A DNA stretch of 19,105 nucleotides. Source: an uncultured Acetobacteraceae bacterium (GTDB lineage Bacteria > Pseudomonadota > Alphaproteobacteria > Acetobacterales > Acetobacteraceae). The stretch lies in the NCBI GenBank assembly GCA_937874445.1, contig CALNAL010000026.1, positions 1 to 19,105 on the forward strand, given 5' to 3'. The notes under the pieces were generated by a model. That model was not told the DNA's origin, did no database searches, and saw only the letters and a program-made list of their open reading frames with translations. How positions within the stretch are numbered: the stretch's first letter is position 1; the number at the start of each line of letters is the position of its first letter. Of this stretch, positions 1-8,968 are shown one piece after another. The translations under genes were made by a program, and so were the position numbers.

Positions 1-10
1 CCGGCGGCAC

Positions 11-58
11 GCCGGCACGTCGCACGCAGGCGCGCGCCGGGAGCCGGCACGTCGCACG
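11..58. repeat. 16-bp direct repeat at window edge
   Basis: The 16-mer GCCGGCACGTCGCACG occurs at 11-26 and again at 43-58, a 32-bp period, just beyond the stop codon of the acetyltransferase gene. Short inverted segments such as CGTCG/CGACG and GCCGG/CCGGC lie around the second copy, so a hairpin downstream of the minus-strand gene is possible. There is no U-tract, so I do not call it a terminator. The element may continue beyond the window. Confidence 0.5.
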
Positions 59-63
59 ACGCC

Positions 64-1056
64 TTAAATTTTCTTATAGAAGAAGACCGTCGCGCAGAGG
101 GAGCCGTCGGGATTGCGTGCGTAATCGGGGATGCGTCCGGCCTCGATCCATCCCTCGTCGCGGTAGAGCGGTTCGGCGGCGTCCCCGGCGCGGGTATCCA
201 GCACGAGCAGGGAGCGTCCGGCGGCCTGTGCCGCCTGTTCAGCCGCCCGCAGCAGCCGGCGGCCCAGTCCGTGGCGCCTCGCGGCGGGCCCCACCAGCAG
301 TTTCTGCACGTCGCCGCGGTGCGGCTGGTTGGGCGGCATGGCGAGGTTGACGCTCACGCAGCCGGCCAGGACTCCCTCCACCCAGCCGGCGAGCAGCAGC
401 CGGCCGCCGTTCGCCACCTCGCGCCCGGCCTGCTGCCAGAAGGCGCGTGCCACCGCCCTATCGAGCGGCGGCAGGAACGAGACCGAGGCGCCGGCATCCA
501 CGCAGTCCTTCAGCACCCCTGCCAGGAGGCGGCCGGCCGAATCCGCCCCGGCGGCGTCGAGCGGCCAGACGACCACGCCGCATGCCGGCTTGGCATAGGC
601 GTATTCCAGCGAGTTCGACTTGTCCCCGAGCACGCGGATCGGCCCGCGGCGGACGTAGGAGGCCTTCTCGTAGAAGGCATGGGCGCGGGTGAAGCGGGTA
701 TCGCTCCACAGGCGGAACTCCCCCGCCCCCTGCTCGCGTGCGAACGCCTCGGCAGCGGCCAGCAGTGCCTGCGCCAACCCCTGCCCCCGCGACGAGGCGG
801 CGGCATAGACCTTGCAGATCTCCCACGCGTCCCCGTCCAGCGGGTGCGTGCCGATCATCCCGACGATCGTCCCGCCGGCCTCGGCCACCCAGCAGGCGCC
901 GCCGAGCCCGGCGTAGTAGCCGGCCAGGGCGCGCAGCTCCGGCACCTCGCCGTCGAGATCCATCACGCAGCCGGGGTATTCCGCCCAGCAGGCCCCCACC
1001 AGCGCGATGATCCCCTCCGCATCGGCGTCGCGGCCGGGGCGGAGGGTCCAGTTCAC
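64..1056 (-). CDS. tandem GNAT-family N-acetyltransferase
   Basis: The 330-residue protein contains two GNAT (Gcn5-related acetyltransferase) domains in series, which transfer an acetyl group from acetyl-CoA to an amine. The first domain spans about residues 3-155, with the acetyl-CoA loop RGQGLAQAL at 90-98 and a YEKASY C-terminal strand motif at 129-134. The second spans about 160-330, with the loop ARRHGLGRRLL at 259-269 and LYRDEGW at 297-303. The substrate cannot be read from sequence. I start it at GTG 1056 because the open frame upstream is only a shadow of the aminotransferase. That start lies 14 bp after the upstream stop and has a G-rich stretch ahead of it. It is probably the last gene of a unit with the two aminotransferases. 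Tandem GNAT proteins are common; usually one half is catalytic, and I cannot tell which here. Confidence 0.87.
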   Translation of the reverse strand: MNWTLRPGRDADAEGIIALVGACWAEYPGCVMDLDGEVPELRALAGYYAGLGGACWVAEAGGTIVGMIGTHPLDGDAWEICKVYAAASSRGQGLAQALLAAAEAFAREQGAGEFRLWSDTRFTRAHAFYEKASYVRRGPIRVLGDKSNSLEYAYAKPACGVVVWPLDAAGADSAGRLLAGVLKDCVDAGASVSFLPPLDRAVARAFWQQAGREVANGGRLLLAGWVEGVLAGCVSVNLAMPPNQPHRGDVQKLLVGPAARRHGLGRRLLRAAEQAAQAAGRSLLVLDTRAGDAAEPLYRDEGWIEAGRIPDYARNPDGSLCATVFFYKKI

Positions 1057-1070
1057 CGCAGGCCCCCGAC

Positions 1071-2303
1071 TCACCGCAAGCTCTGGGTGAAGGCGCGCAT
1101 GCGCTCCATGCCCTTGGCGAGGGTGGCGTCGTCGGTGGCGTAGCTCAGCCGCAGGTAGGGGCTCAGGCCGAAGGACGAGCCGGGGCTGAGGGCCACCAGC
1201 TGCTCCTCCAGCACGGCGCGGGCGAAATCGTCGTCGCTGTCGATGCGCGTGCCACCGGCGGTGGTCTTGCCGAGGCAGCCGGCGATGTTGGGATAGACGT
1301 AGAACGCCCCTTCCGGCCGGTGGCAGGAAATGCCGGGGCAGGTATTGAGCGCATCCACCACGAAGTCGCGGCGGCGGCGGTAGATCTCCGCGCGCTCGGC
1401 CACCAGCTCCTGCGGCCCGTCGAGCGCGGCGGCGGCGGCGGCCTGGCCGATGCTGGAGACTCCCGCCGAGGCCAGTCCGTGCATCCGCACCGTGGCCTTG
1501 ATCAGCTCCTTCGGCCCCCCGGCGAACCCGATGCGCCAGCCGGTCATGGCGTAGGTCTTGGAAACGCCGCTCAGCGTCATCACCCGCTCGCGCAGGCGCG
1601 GCTCGGCCTCGGCCAGGGTGGCATAGGGCGTGTCGGTGTAGATCAGGTGCTCGTACATGTCGTCGCAGAGCGCCCAGACATGGGGATGGCGCAGCAGCAC
1701 CGCCCCCAGCTCCGCCATCTCGGCTCGGGAAATCACCGCCCCGGTGGGGTTGTTGGGATAGTTGAGCAGCACCCACTTGGTGCGCGGGGTGATCGCCGCG
1801 TCGAGGTCCTCGGGACGGAGGCGGAAGTTGTTGTTCTGCGGGCACGGCACCGTCACCGGCACACCGCCCGCGCTCTCGACGATCAGCTGGTAGGCGTTCC
1901 AGCACGGCACCGGGATGACCACCTCGTCGCCCTCGTCGAGGGTGGCCTCCATCGCGGCGTAGAGGATCTGCTTGGCGCCGTTGCCCACCATGACCTCGTC
2001 GGGCGCGTAGTCGAGCCCGTGGTCACGCAGGAACTGGCGGCGTACCGCGGCCTTCAGCGCCGGGGTGCCGTCGTGGGGGGTATATTTGGTCTCGCCGCGC
2101 AGCGCCGCCTGATGTGCCGCCTCGATGGCATGCGGCGGGGTGGCAAAATCCGGCTCGCCGATGGTGAAGCTGACGACATCCTTCCCCTGGGCGCGCAGCG
2201 CGCGGGCCCGCACGCTCATCGCCACGGTCGCCGAGGGACGCGACCGCTCCAGCCGCTGCGAGAATCCCGGGCGCAGCGGCGCCTCCTGCTGACAATGCGC
2301 CAT
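1071..2303 (-). CDS. class I PLP-dependent aminotransferase (second copy)
   Basis: This 410-residue fold-type I aminotransferase probably makes or uses aspartate/glutamate-type amino acids in the cytoplasm. Visible active-site landmarks are N185 in NYPNNPTG (180-188), D214 and Y217 in CDDMY, the PLP-binding K249 in SGVSKTYAMTGWRIG (245-259), and R257. Length and motifs fit the Iγ subgroup that includes alphaproteobacterial AatA. Its start ATG at 2303 lies 3 bp after the stop of the upstream aminotransferase, to which it is clearly paralogous: GETKYT, ITPxTKWV, YAMTGWRIGFAGGP and PEGAFYV occur in both at equivalent places. An N-terminal extension of about 10 residues carries a Cys. Substrate preference is unknown; aspartate, aromatic or other amino acids are all possible. 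Confidence 0.92.
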   Translation of the reverse strand: MAHCQQEAPLRPGFSQRLERSRPSATVAMSVRARALRAQGKDVVSFTIGEPDFATPPHAIEAAHQAALRGETKYTPHDGTPALKAAVRRQFLRDHGLDYAPDEVMVGNGAKQILYAAMEATLDEGDEVVIPVPCWNAYQLIVESAGGVPVTVPCPQNNNFRLRPEDLDAAITPRTKWVLLNYPNNPTGAVISRAEMAELGAVLLRHPHVWALCDDMYEHLIYTDTPYATLAEAEPRLRERVMTLSGVSKTYAMTGWRIGFAGGPKELIKATVRMHGLASAGVSSIGQAAAAAALDGPQELVAERAEIYRRRRDFVVDALNTCPGISCHRPEGAFYVYPNIAGCLGKTTAGGTRIDSDDDFARAVLEEQLVALSPGSSFGLSPYLRLSYATDDATLAKGMERMRAFTQSLR

Positions 2304-2306
2304 GGA

Positions 2307-3509
2307 TCAGACCATTCCGGCGCAGAACCGCTGGATGCGCGTGCAGGCGTCGCGCAGGCTTTCGGTGTCGGTGGCGTAGGAAATGCGGAAGTGGTCGGGA
2401 TACATGAAGGCCGAGCCGTGCACCGCCGCGACCCCCTCCTCGCCGAGCAGGGCGACCACGAACTCCTCGTCGTTGGTGATCCTGGCGCCGCCCTTGGTGG
2501 TCTTGCCGTAGCAGCCGCGCACCGAGGGGAACACGTAGAAGGCGCCTTCCGGCTTGGAGCAGGCGATGCCCTGCGCCTGGTTGAGCATGTCCACCACGAG
2601 GTCGCGACGGGCCTGATAGACCGCCACCATCTCGCCGATGAAATCCTGCGGCCCGGTCAGGGCGGCCAGCGCCGCGGCCTGGCTGACCGAGGAGGTGTTG
2701 GAGGTGGACTGTCCCTGAAGCTTGTTCATGGCCTTGATCAGCGCCGCCGGCCCCCCGGCGAAGCCGATGCGCCAGCCGGTCATGGCATAGGCCTTGGAGC
2801 ATCCGTTCATGGTCAGGATGCGGTCCTTCAGGCGCGGCTCGGCCTCGACGAAGGTGGCCGGCTTGAAGCCGTCGTAGGCCAGCTTGTTGTAGATGTCGTC
2901 GGTCAGCACCCAGACATTGGGGTGGCGCAGCAGCACCTCGCAGATCGGCTTGAGGTCCTCGGCCGAATAGGCCGTGCCGGTCGGGTTGGAGGGGTTGTTG
3001 AAGATCACCCACTTGGTCTTGGGCGTGATTGCCGCCTCGAGATCCTCGGCGCGCACGCGGAAGCCGTTGTTCTGCGGGCCGGCGACGAAGACCGGCGTGC
3101 CCTCGGCCACCGCCACGATGTCGGGGTAGCTCACCCAGCACGGGGTGGGAATGATCACCTCGTCGCCGGCATCGAGCGTGGACAGCATGGCGTTGAAGAT
3201 CACCTGCTTGCCGCCGGTGGAGACGATGATCTCCTCGGGAGCGTACTCGACGCCATGGTCCGCCTTGAACTTGGCCGCGACGGCCTTGCGCAGCGCGAGC
3301 GTGCCGGGGACGTCGGTATATTTCGTTTCGCCACGCTGGATGGCGGCGATGGCGGCGTCCTTGATGAACTGGGGCGTATCGAAATCGGGCTCTCCCGCGG
3401 AGAGCGAAATGACATTCTTCCCGGCGGCTTTCAGGGCCCGCGCCTTGGCGGAAATGGCGAGAGTCTGGCTGGGGCTGATCCGGTCAAGACGCTGGGCAAT
3501 CGGGTGCAT
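2307..3509 (-). CDS. aatA: aspartate aminotransferase-like class I aminotransferase
   Basis: The 400-residue protein belongs to the Iγ aspartate aminotransferases (PLP enzymes that interconvert aspartate/2-oxoglutarate and oxaloacetate/glutamate). Landmarks are GEPDFDTP at 39-46, N175 in NPSNPTG, D204/Y207 in TDDIY, PLP lysine K239 in NGCSKAYAMTGWRIG, R247, and FRISYATD near the C-terminus. The overall match to rhizobial AatA from memory is strong, hence the symbol, but substrate is inferred. I chose ATG 3509 (MHPIAQRL) over the upstream in-frame ATG at 3575 because the family starts at this point; the extra 22 codons do not resemble it. It is separated from tadD by 145 bp, so it may have its own promoter, and is 3 bp from its downstream paralogue. 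Confidence 0.92.
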   Translation of the reverse strand: MHPIAQRLDRISPSQTLAISAKARALKAAGKNVISLSAGEPDFDTPQFIKDAAIAAIQRGETKYTDVPGTLALRKAVAAKFKADHGVEYAPEEIIVSTGGKQVIFNAMLSTLDAGDEVIIPTPCWVSYPDIVAVAEGTPVFVAGPQNNGFRVRAEDLEAAITPKTKWVIFNNPSNPTGTAYSAEDLKPICEVLLRHPNVWVLTDDIYNKLAYDGFKPATFVEAEPRLKDRILTMNGCSKAYAMTGWRIGFAGGPAALIKAMNKLQGQSTSNTSSVSQAAALAALTGPQDFIGEMVAVYQARRDLVVDMLNQAQGIACSKPEGAFYVFPSVRGCYGKTTKGGARITNDEEFVVALLGEEGVAAVHGSAFMYPDHFRISYATDTESLRDACTRIQRFCAGMV

Positions 3510-3654
3510 CTGTCTGCTCTGGATAATGAAGGGGGAATGGGAGAAACGAACTCCCGTAAACCCTAATCCAGCCATGCTCCCCCGGCAACCGCACGACAGC
3601 TGCGCGCTCGGGGCAGATCATTCATGCCCGGGGAAGCAACGAGACGAAAACAGT
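3510..3654 (-). promoter_or_regulatory. tadD-aatA intergenic, 5' leader with stem-loop
   Basis: This 145-bp gap precedes the aminotransferase gene. On the minus strand it contains a perfect 5-bp stem with a 7-nt loop (GGGAG-TTCGTTT-CTCCC, plus coordinates 3539-3555) about 30 nt ahead of the start codon. A weaker GGGCA/TGCCC pair lies nearer tadD. No U-tract terminator follows tadD and no convincing -35/-10 pair is visible. It may be a leader or only spacer. Confidence 0.25.
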
Positions 3655-5454
3655 CTAGGGCCCGGTGGTGGTCGGCAGCACCGCCGAGGGCGGCACCGCG
3701 CCAGAGGAAGCGGGCGTGGCGGCGGCAACCGTTCCGGCCTTGCTCCCCCACTGCGTGGCGGCGCGGGAAAGCGCGGGGTCCTGCTTCCACTGCGTCACGA
3801 ACGGCACGGCATAGGGCTCCTCCGGGACGAAAGCCGCGGCACTGGCCGTCGGCCTCGGCGAGGCCGCAGGCGGGGCGGGAGGAACCTGCGGCGGAACCGC
3901 GAGGGCCGCATGCCGGGCGGACGAGCGCGCCGCATGCGCTGGGGCCGCCGGTCCGATTTCCCAGGGAGCCGCCGAGGGCACCACATATGGCTGCTGGCGC
4001 CCGAGGGCCGCGGAGGCGGAGGGGCCGCCCGCGGCCGCAGGAGCCGGCTGTATCGGTGTTGGGGCCGCGACCGGCCGGGGCGTCGGGACCGGCCGGGAGG
4101 ACAGCGCCACCCGCTCCTTTTCTCCCGGGCCCAACGCCCAGGGGGCCAGAGCGGGCACGACATATGGCAGCTGATGTTGCAGCGTCGAATAGTCGGCCGT
4201 CGAATTGCCGGGAGCAGCATGATCCGGCGCGGAAATCTGCGCGGTCACCATCGCCACGGAGAGCGCCTCCCGCTTTCCCGCCCTGGGCCCCACCGTCCAC
4301 GGCGCCTGGGACGGCGCCACATACGGCCGCTGGTGCTGCAACGTGGAATAGTCCGCGGCCGAAGCCTGCGCCGCTGCCATGGGGGCTGCTTCCCCCGAGA
4401 CCGGCGCGGATGCCGGCACAGAGGCAGCCGCCTGCATCGCCGGGGCCGCCTGCGGTTCCGCGGGGGGGGCCGCTTCCCCCGAGGTCGGCGCCGGAGCGGT
4501 CGTCACCGGGGCAGGCGCCGGCCGCGCGGGGGCCGCAGGGGAACGCCCCCCGCTTCCCTCGCCGCCGGGACCGACCGACCAGGGCGCCGAAGAAGGCACC
4601 ACATATGGCTGCTGCCGGGCGGATGTCGAAGCCACGGGAGCCGGAGTCGTGCCGGCTGCTGGCATCCCCGCCGGGGAGGAGACGGACGCGGCCGGGGCCC
4701 CTCCTGCCTGGGCAGCCAGATCCTTGCGCACCAGATCCTGATAGCCGGCGATCGTCTGCTCGACCTGATCGGGCGGCATGTCGCTGCCGAGCAGCGCGGA
4801 GGCCTCGTTGGAGCGGCCGCCCATGGCCAGCACCGCGGCGAGGTTGGCCCGCAACCGCGGATCGGACTCGGGATCGACCCCCAGGGAATGCATGATCTGC
4901 ACCCCTTCCTCGGCACGTCCGGAAATGGCCAGCGAGAGGGCCAGATTGACCTTGATCGCGCTGTCGTGCGGGGCGATCTCGAGCGCCCGGCGATAGGCGA
5001 CCTGGGCCAGCAGGTGCCGTCCCAGCGAATCCCGCGCGACCCCCAGGTTGTTCCAGGCCACGGTATCCTTGGGAGCGGCATCCACGGCGCGGGCGAACAG
5101 GACCTCGGCGGCGGCCGGGTCGCGCGACAGACGCAGCCGCCCCAGTCCGACGAGCGCCTCGGCGGATTTCGGCTCGGTCTCCACGGCCTGGGAGAACGCG
5201 GCCTCGGCCGGACCGGTTTGGCCCAGGGCCACCAGCGCCTGTCCCCGGCAGAGCATCGCCTTGAAATTGCCGGGCTCGCGCTGCAGCGTCTCGGCGCAGA
5301 TCTGCAGGGCCATGCCGGGCGCCCCGGTGCGCAGGGCCGTCTCGGCAACCGATATGCCGGGGGCACCGCCGTTCGCCCCGCTGTCTCCGGGCACCGTGCA
5401 TGCGGTCACCATTCCCAGCATCAGCCCAGTCGACAGCGAAACCCCGATACGCAT
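3655..5454 (-). CDS. tadD: TadD-like TPR lipoprotein with repeat-bearing Pro/Ala-rich tail
   Basis: This is a 599-residue protein. It begins with a lipoprotein signal peptide (lipobox ending in MVTAC, Cys near residue 20). TPR repeats follow at about 35-240, with recognisable units containing WNNLGVARDSLGRH, AYRRALEIAP and AEAAFSQAVETEP. TadD proteins are outer-membrane-associated TPR lipoproteins needed for Flp pilus assembly and usually end near 250-280 residues. Here about 330 extra residues follow, very rich in Pro and Ala, containing five copies of a 16-residue motif with consensus QQPYVVPSxAPWxxGP (starts at 281, 375, 428, 487, 545). I start at ATG 5454 because it gives a proper signal peptide; the in-frame ATG at 5520 would place a hydrophilic segment before it. 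It is separated from tadC by 174 bp with regulatory-looking structure. The tail's role is unknown; cell-wall, secretin or surface binding are guesses. Confidence 0.85.
   Translation of the reverse strand: MRIGVSLSTGLMLGMVTACTVPGDSGANGGAPGISVAETALRTGAPGMALQICAETLQREPGNFKAMLCRGQALVALGQTGPAEAAFSQAVETEPKSAEALVGLGRLRLSRDPAAAEVLFARAVDAAPKDTVAWNNLGVARDSLGRHLLAQVAYRRALEIAPHDSAIKVNLALSLAISGRAEEGVQIMHSLGVDPESDPRLRANLAAVLAMGGRSNEASALLGSDMPPDQVEQTIAGYQDLVRKDLAAQAGGAPAASVSSPAGMPAAGTTPAPVASTSARQQPYVVPSSAPWSVGPGGEGSGGRSPAAPARPAPAPVTTAPAPTSGEAAPPAEPQAAPAMQAAASVPASAPVSGEAAPMAAAQASAADYSTLQHQRPYVAPSQAPWTVGPRAGKREALSVAMVTAQISAPDHAAPGNSTADYSTLQHQLPYVVPALAPWALGPGEKERVALSSRPVPTPRPVAAPTPIQPAPAAAGGPSASAALGRQQPYVVPSAAPWEIGPAAPAHAARSSARHAALAVPPQVPPAPPAASPRPTASAAAFVPEEPYAVPFVTQWKQDPALSRAATQWGSKAGTVAAATPASSGAVPPSAVLPTTTGP
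3775..4614 (-). repeat. five-copy PYVVPxxAPW motif array inside tadD
   Basis: Five 48-bp coding units are found at 4567-4614, 4285-4332, 4126-4173, 3949-3996 and 3775-3822. They encode QQPYVVPSSAPWSVGP, QRPYVAPSQAPWTVGP, QLPYVVPALAPWALGP, QQPYVVPSAAPWEIGP and the degenerate EEPYAVPFVTQWKQDP. The Pro3, Tyr4, Val6, Pro7, Trp12 and Pro16 positions are invariant. Copies 2 and 3 are also preceded by the same ADYSTLQH segment, which suggests a recent duplication of a longer unit. Linkers between units differ in length (53-94 residue spacing) and are low-complexity. Confidence 0.9.
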
Positions 5455-5476
5455 GCGCCTGCTACCCCGACAGATA

Positions 5477-5533
5477 AATCGCGGCCGACTGTACAATCCC
5501 GGTCCGATTCGGTTGTACAACCATGCCGCGATT
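5477..5533. promoter_or_regulatory. nested dyad element upstream of tadD
   Basis: A perfect 9-bp inverted repeat, AATCGCGGC (5477-5485) and GCCGCGATT (5525-5533), brackets two TGTACAA-type half-symmetric sites. One is within CTGTACAATCC (5489-5499). The other is the perfect palindrome GGTTGTACAACC (5511-5522). The GTAC centres are 24 bp apart and both pairs share nearly the same midpoint (about 5505). The element sits 23-79 bp upstream of the tadD start, where an operator or a structured leader would be expected. Confidence 0.45.
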
Positions 5534-5534
5534 C

Positions 5535-5561
5535 GTCTGCCCCGCCCGGGCAGGCATTTTT
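5535..5561 (+). terminator. intrinsic-terminator-like hairpin, plus strand
   Basis: On the plus strand GTCTGCCC (5535-5542) can pair with GGGCAGGC (5548-5555) around the 5-nt loop CGCCC, with one G-U pair, and is followed by ATTTTT (5556-5561). This has the form of a Rho-independent terminator reading rightward. No plus-strand gene lies upstream of it, so it would act on antisense transcripts. On the minus strand the hairpin has an A-tract and would not terminate. Confidence 0.4.
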
Positions 5562-5596
5562 CGCCGGGAAGGGCTTCCCCGCCGGGTCTCGCGGCG

Positions 5597-5644
5597 CCAG
5601 TGGTCCAGGCCGCCAGTGGCTCAGGCCATCAGTGGCTCAGGACG
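5597..5644. repeat. 16-bp unit in three tandem copies over the tadC stop codon
   Basis: Three consecutive 16-mers, CCAGTGGTCCAGGCCG (5597-5612), CCAGTGGCTCAGGCCA (5613-5628) and TCAGTGGCTCAGGACG (5629-5644), share most positions. The third copy contains the last codons and TGA stop of tadC; the other two lie just downstream of the stop in the gap before tadD. Confidence 0.75.
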
Positions 5645-6567
5645 GCGAACAGGCGAATAAAGGCGGGGCCGCCGACGATGATCATCACGCAGGGCAGGAT
5701 GCAGAGGATCATCGGGATCGTCAGGAACACCGGCAGGCGGGCGGCGCGTTCCTCGAAAGCCGTCAGGATCTCCTGGCGCATCTCGGCGGAAAGACTGCGC
5801 AGGGCATCTGCCAGCGGGGTGCCGTACTGGATGGTCTGGGCGAGCGTTGCCGTCAGCCGCTTCAGGCTGGCCACCCCGGTGCGATCCCCCAGCCGCAACA
5901 AGGCGGCGCGGGTATCGGTCATGACCTGCATCTCGTTGGCCGTGAGCGCCAGCTCCTGGGCCACCTCGCGGTGGGCGGAGCGGATCTCGTAGCTGACACG
6001 CGCCAGCGACGGCTCGAGCCCCAACCCGGCCTGGGCGCAAATCACCATCATGTCGAGCGCATCCGGCAGTCCGGCCTGGAGCTTCTTGCGATACGCCTCG
6101 CGGATATGGCCGACCGTCCAGTCCGGCAGCAGCAGGCCGATGATCGCCCCGAAGGCGATCACCAGCGTCCGCGTGAAGGACGCCGATTGCGCCGGCAGCA
6201 GGATCATTCCGAAGAAGGGCAGCGCCAGCAGCAGCAGGATCTTGCTGCCGATGAACAGCCCCAGCGCGCTTTCGGCGCGGAAGCCGGAGGTCTCCAGCGT
6301 CTGCTCCAGCTCCGAAAGGGTCTTCTTCGAGAGCAGCCCCGACCGCACGATGGCCACGCCGAGCCCGGTGACGATCTGCAGGAACGGCAGCCTGCCGAGA
6401 TTTTCGCCCTCGCCCGTCTTCCTGACGGGAGCGACGCCGCGGGCGACGCCGATGCGCATCCGCAGCGCCTCGTCATGCGCGGACTGGCGCATCAGCAGCA
6501 GCGCGGAACCGCTGATCAGCGCGGCGCTGATGGCTCCTCCGCCGACGATCATCAGCAGGTTGTTCAC
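5629..6567 (-). CDS. tadC: TadC, inner-membrane pilus platform protein
   Basis: The 312-residue protein has a type II secretion F (T2SSF) domain at about 168-290. That domain starts with LPDALDMMVICAQAGLGLEPSL and contains the typical LAQTIQYGTPLADALR motif. Predicted membrane helices lie near residues 3-26, 105-125, 132-150 and 280-308. TadB and TadC form the platform on which the CpaF ATPase acts. Length is normal for TadC. The start is GTG 6567, whose GTGA overlaps the TGA of tadB; a large upstream open frame is only a shadow of tadB and cpaF. Its 3' end is built into a triplicated 16-bp repeat. Confidence 0.92.
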   Translation of the reverse strand: MNNLLMIVGGGAISAALISGSALLLMRQSAHDEALRMRIGVARGVAPVRKTGEGENLGRLPFLQIVTGLGVAIVRSGLLSKKTLSELEQTLETSGFRAESALGLFIGSKILLLLALPFFGMILLPAQSASFTRTLVIAFGAIIGLLLPDWTVGHIREAYRKKLQAGLPDALDMMVICAQAGLGLEPSLARVSYEIRSAHREVAQELALTANEMQVMTDTRAALLRLGDRTGVASLKRLTATLAQTIQYGTPLADALRSLSAEMRQEILTAFEERAARLPVFLTIPMILCILPCVMIIVGGPAFIRLFAVLSH

Positions 6568-7519
6568 GACAGCACCTTGCGAATGATGGTGCGCATGGAG
6601 AGCAGGCCGCCGCTGAGCAGCACGATGGCAAGCCCCAGCGCCTTTCTTCCGCCGGGGTCGGTGATCAGCATGGCCATATAGGACGGGTTGAGGAAGCAGA
6701 GGGCCCCGCCGGTTATGAACGGCAGGGCGGCGAGCACCGCGGCCGAGGCGCGGGCCTCGGAGGACAGCGCCTTGCCGCGAGCCCGCAGGGCCACGCGCTT
6801 GCGGATCACGTCGGCGAGGTTCTCGAGGGTCTCGCTGAGCGCGCCGCCGGTCTGGGTCTGCAGGCTGATGGCGGTGGCGAAAAAACGATACTCGGGCAGG
6901 TGCGTATGGTCGGCCATCTTCGGCAGGGCCGCCTCGAGGGCCACGCCGATCGAGAGCTCGTTGGAGAGTTCGGTGAAATACTTGGCGGTCGGCATCGGGG
7001 ATTCGCGGGCCACCACCCGGATCGCCTCGGAGACCGGGATGCCCACGCGGACCGAACGCACGATCATGGCCAGGGCATCGGGAAACTGCAGCAGCAGCTC
7101 GGTGAGCCGCCTGTCGCGCCGCCAGCTCCAGAAGAAGCGCGACATCATGATCCACAGCGGCACCACCAGCACCAGGCGCAGGCTGCCGAAAAGCGCACCG
7201 GTCATTTCGGCGCCGATGAATGCCAGCAGGAGGGTGATGGGCATCACCACGTACCACGGCATCCTTTCCTCGCGGAAGGCCGGGTCGTATCCGAACAGCA
7301 GCGCGACGCGGCGCTGCAGAGGCTCGGGCTCCTTGGCCATGTGGCGCGTGATCGCCGCCGAGGCGAGCGGGCGGGCGCGCATATGCGACTCGGTGACCGC
7401 CTCGATTCGCCGGGTGAGTTCCTCCCGCTCGGCCCGCACGTGAAGATACGCCAATCCTGCGCCGGCACTGCCGACCAGGGCCAGCGCCCCGCCCAGCAGG
7501 GCAAGCTGGAGCGGCGAGA

Positions 7520-7523
<4 letters not shown>
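6564..7523 (-). CDS. tadB: TadB, inner-membrane pilus platform protein
   Basis: The 319-residue protein has an N-terminal helix (about 5-28), two helices near 92-128, a T2SSF domain at about 145-270, and C-terminal helices near 262-280 and 295-312. Diagnostic text includes FPDALAMIVRSVRVGIPVSEAI (146-167) and SLQTQTGGALSETLENL (220-236), both standard in TadB. It is a polytopic partner of TadC and the motor CpaF. The start ATG 7523 overlaps the cpaF stop as ATGA, and its own stop overlaps tadC as GTGA, so translational coupling is likely. Nothing unusual is seen. Confidence 0.94.

Positions 7524-8964
<1,441 letters not shown>

Positions 8965-8968
<4 letters not shown>

Noticed and set aside
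64..1905. 613-residue open frame on the minus strand as one protein
   Set aside because: Only its last 330 residues resemble a protein family; the first part lies out of frame over the aminotransferase gene and is high-GC shadow coding.
3539..3555. T-arm-like stem-loop (GGGAG-TTCGTTT-CTCCC, minus strand) suggesting a tRNA 3' end
   Set aside because: The loop lacks the conserved A58, no matching acceptor, D or anticodon arms are found upstream, and the space is too short for a tRNA.
5563..5586. Second hairpin (GGGAAG/CTTCCC) between tadC and tadD as a tadD-side terminator
   Set aside because: The fully paired form leaves only a 2-nt loop and no U-tract follows in either direction.
3145..6681. 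1178-codon plus-strand open frame
   Set aside because: It is antisense to aminotransferase, tadD and tadC genes, has Arg/Gly/His-rich composition typical of high-GC shadows, and no domain is recognisable.
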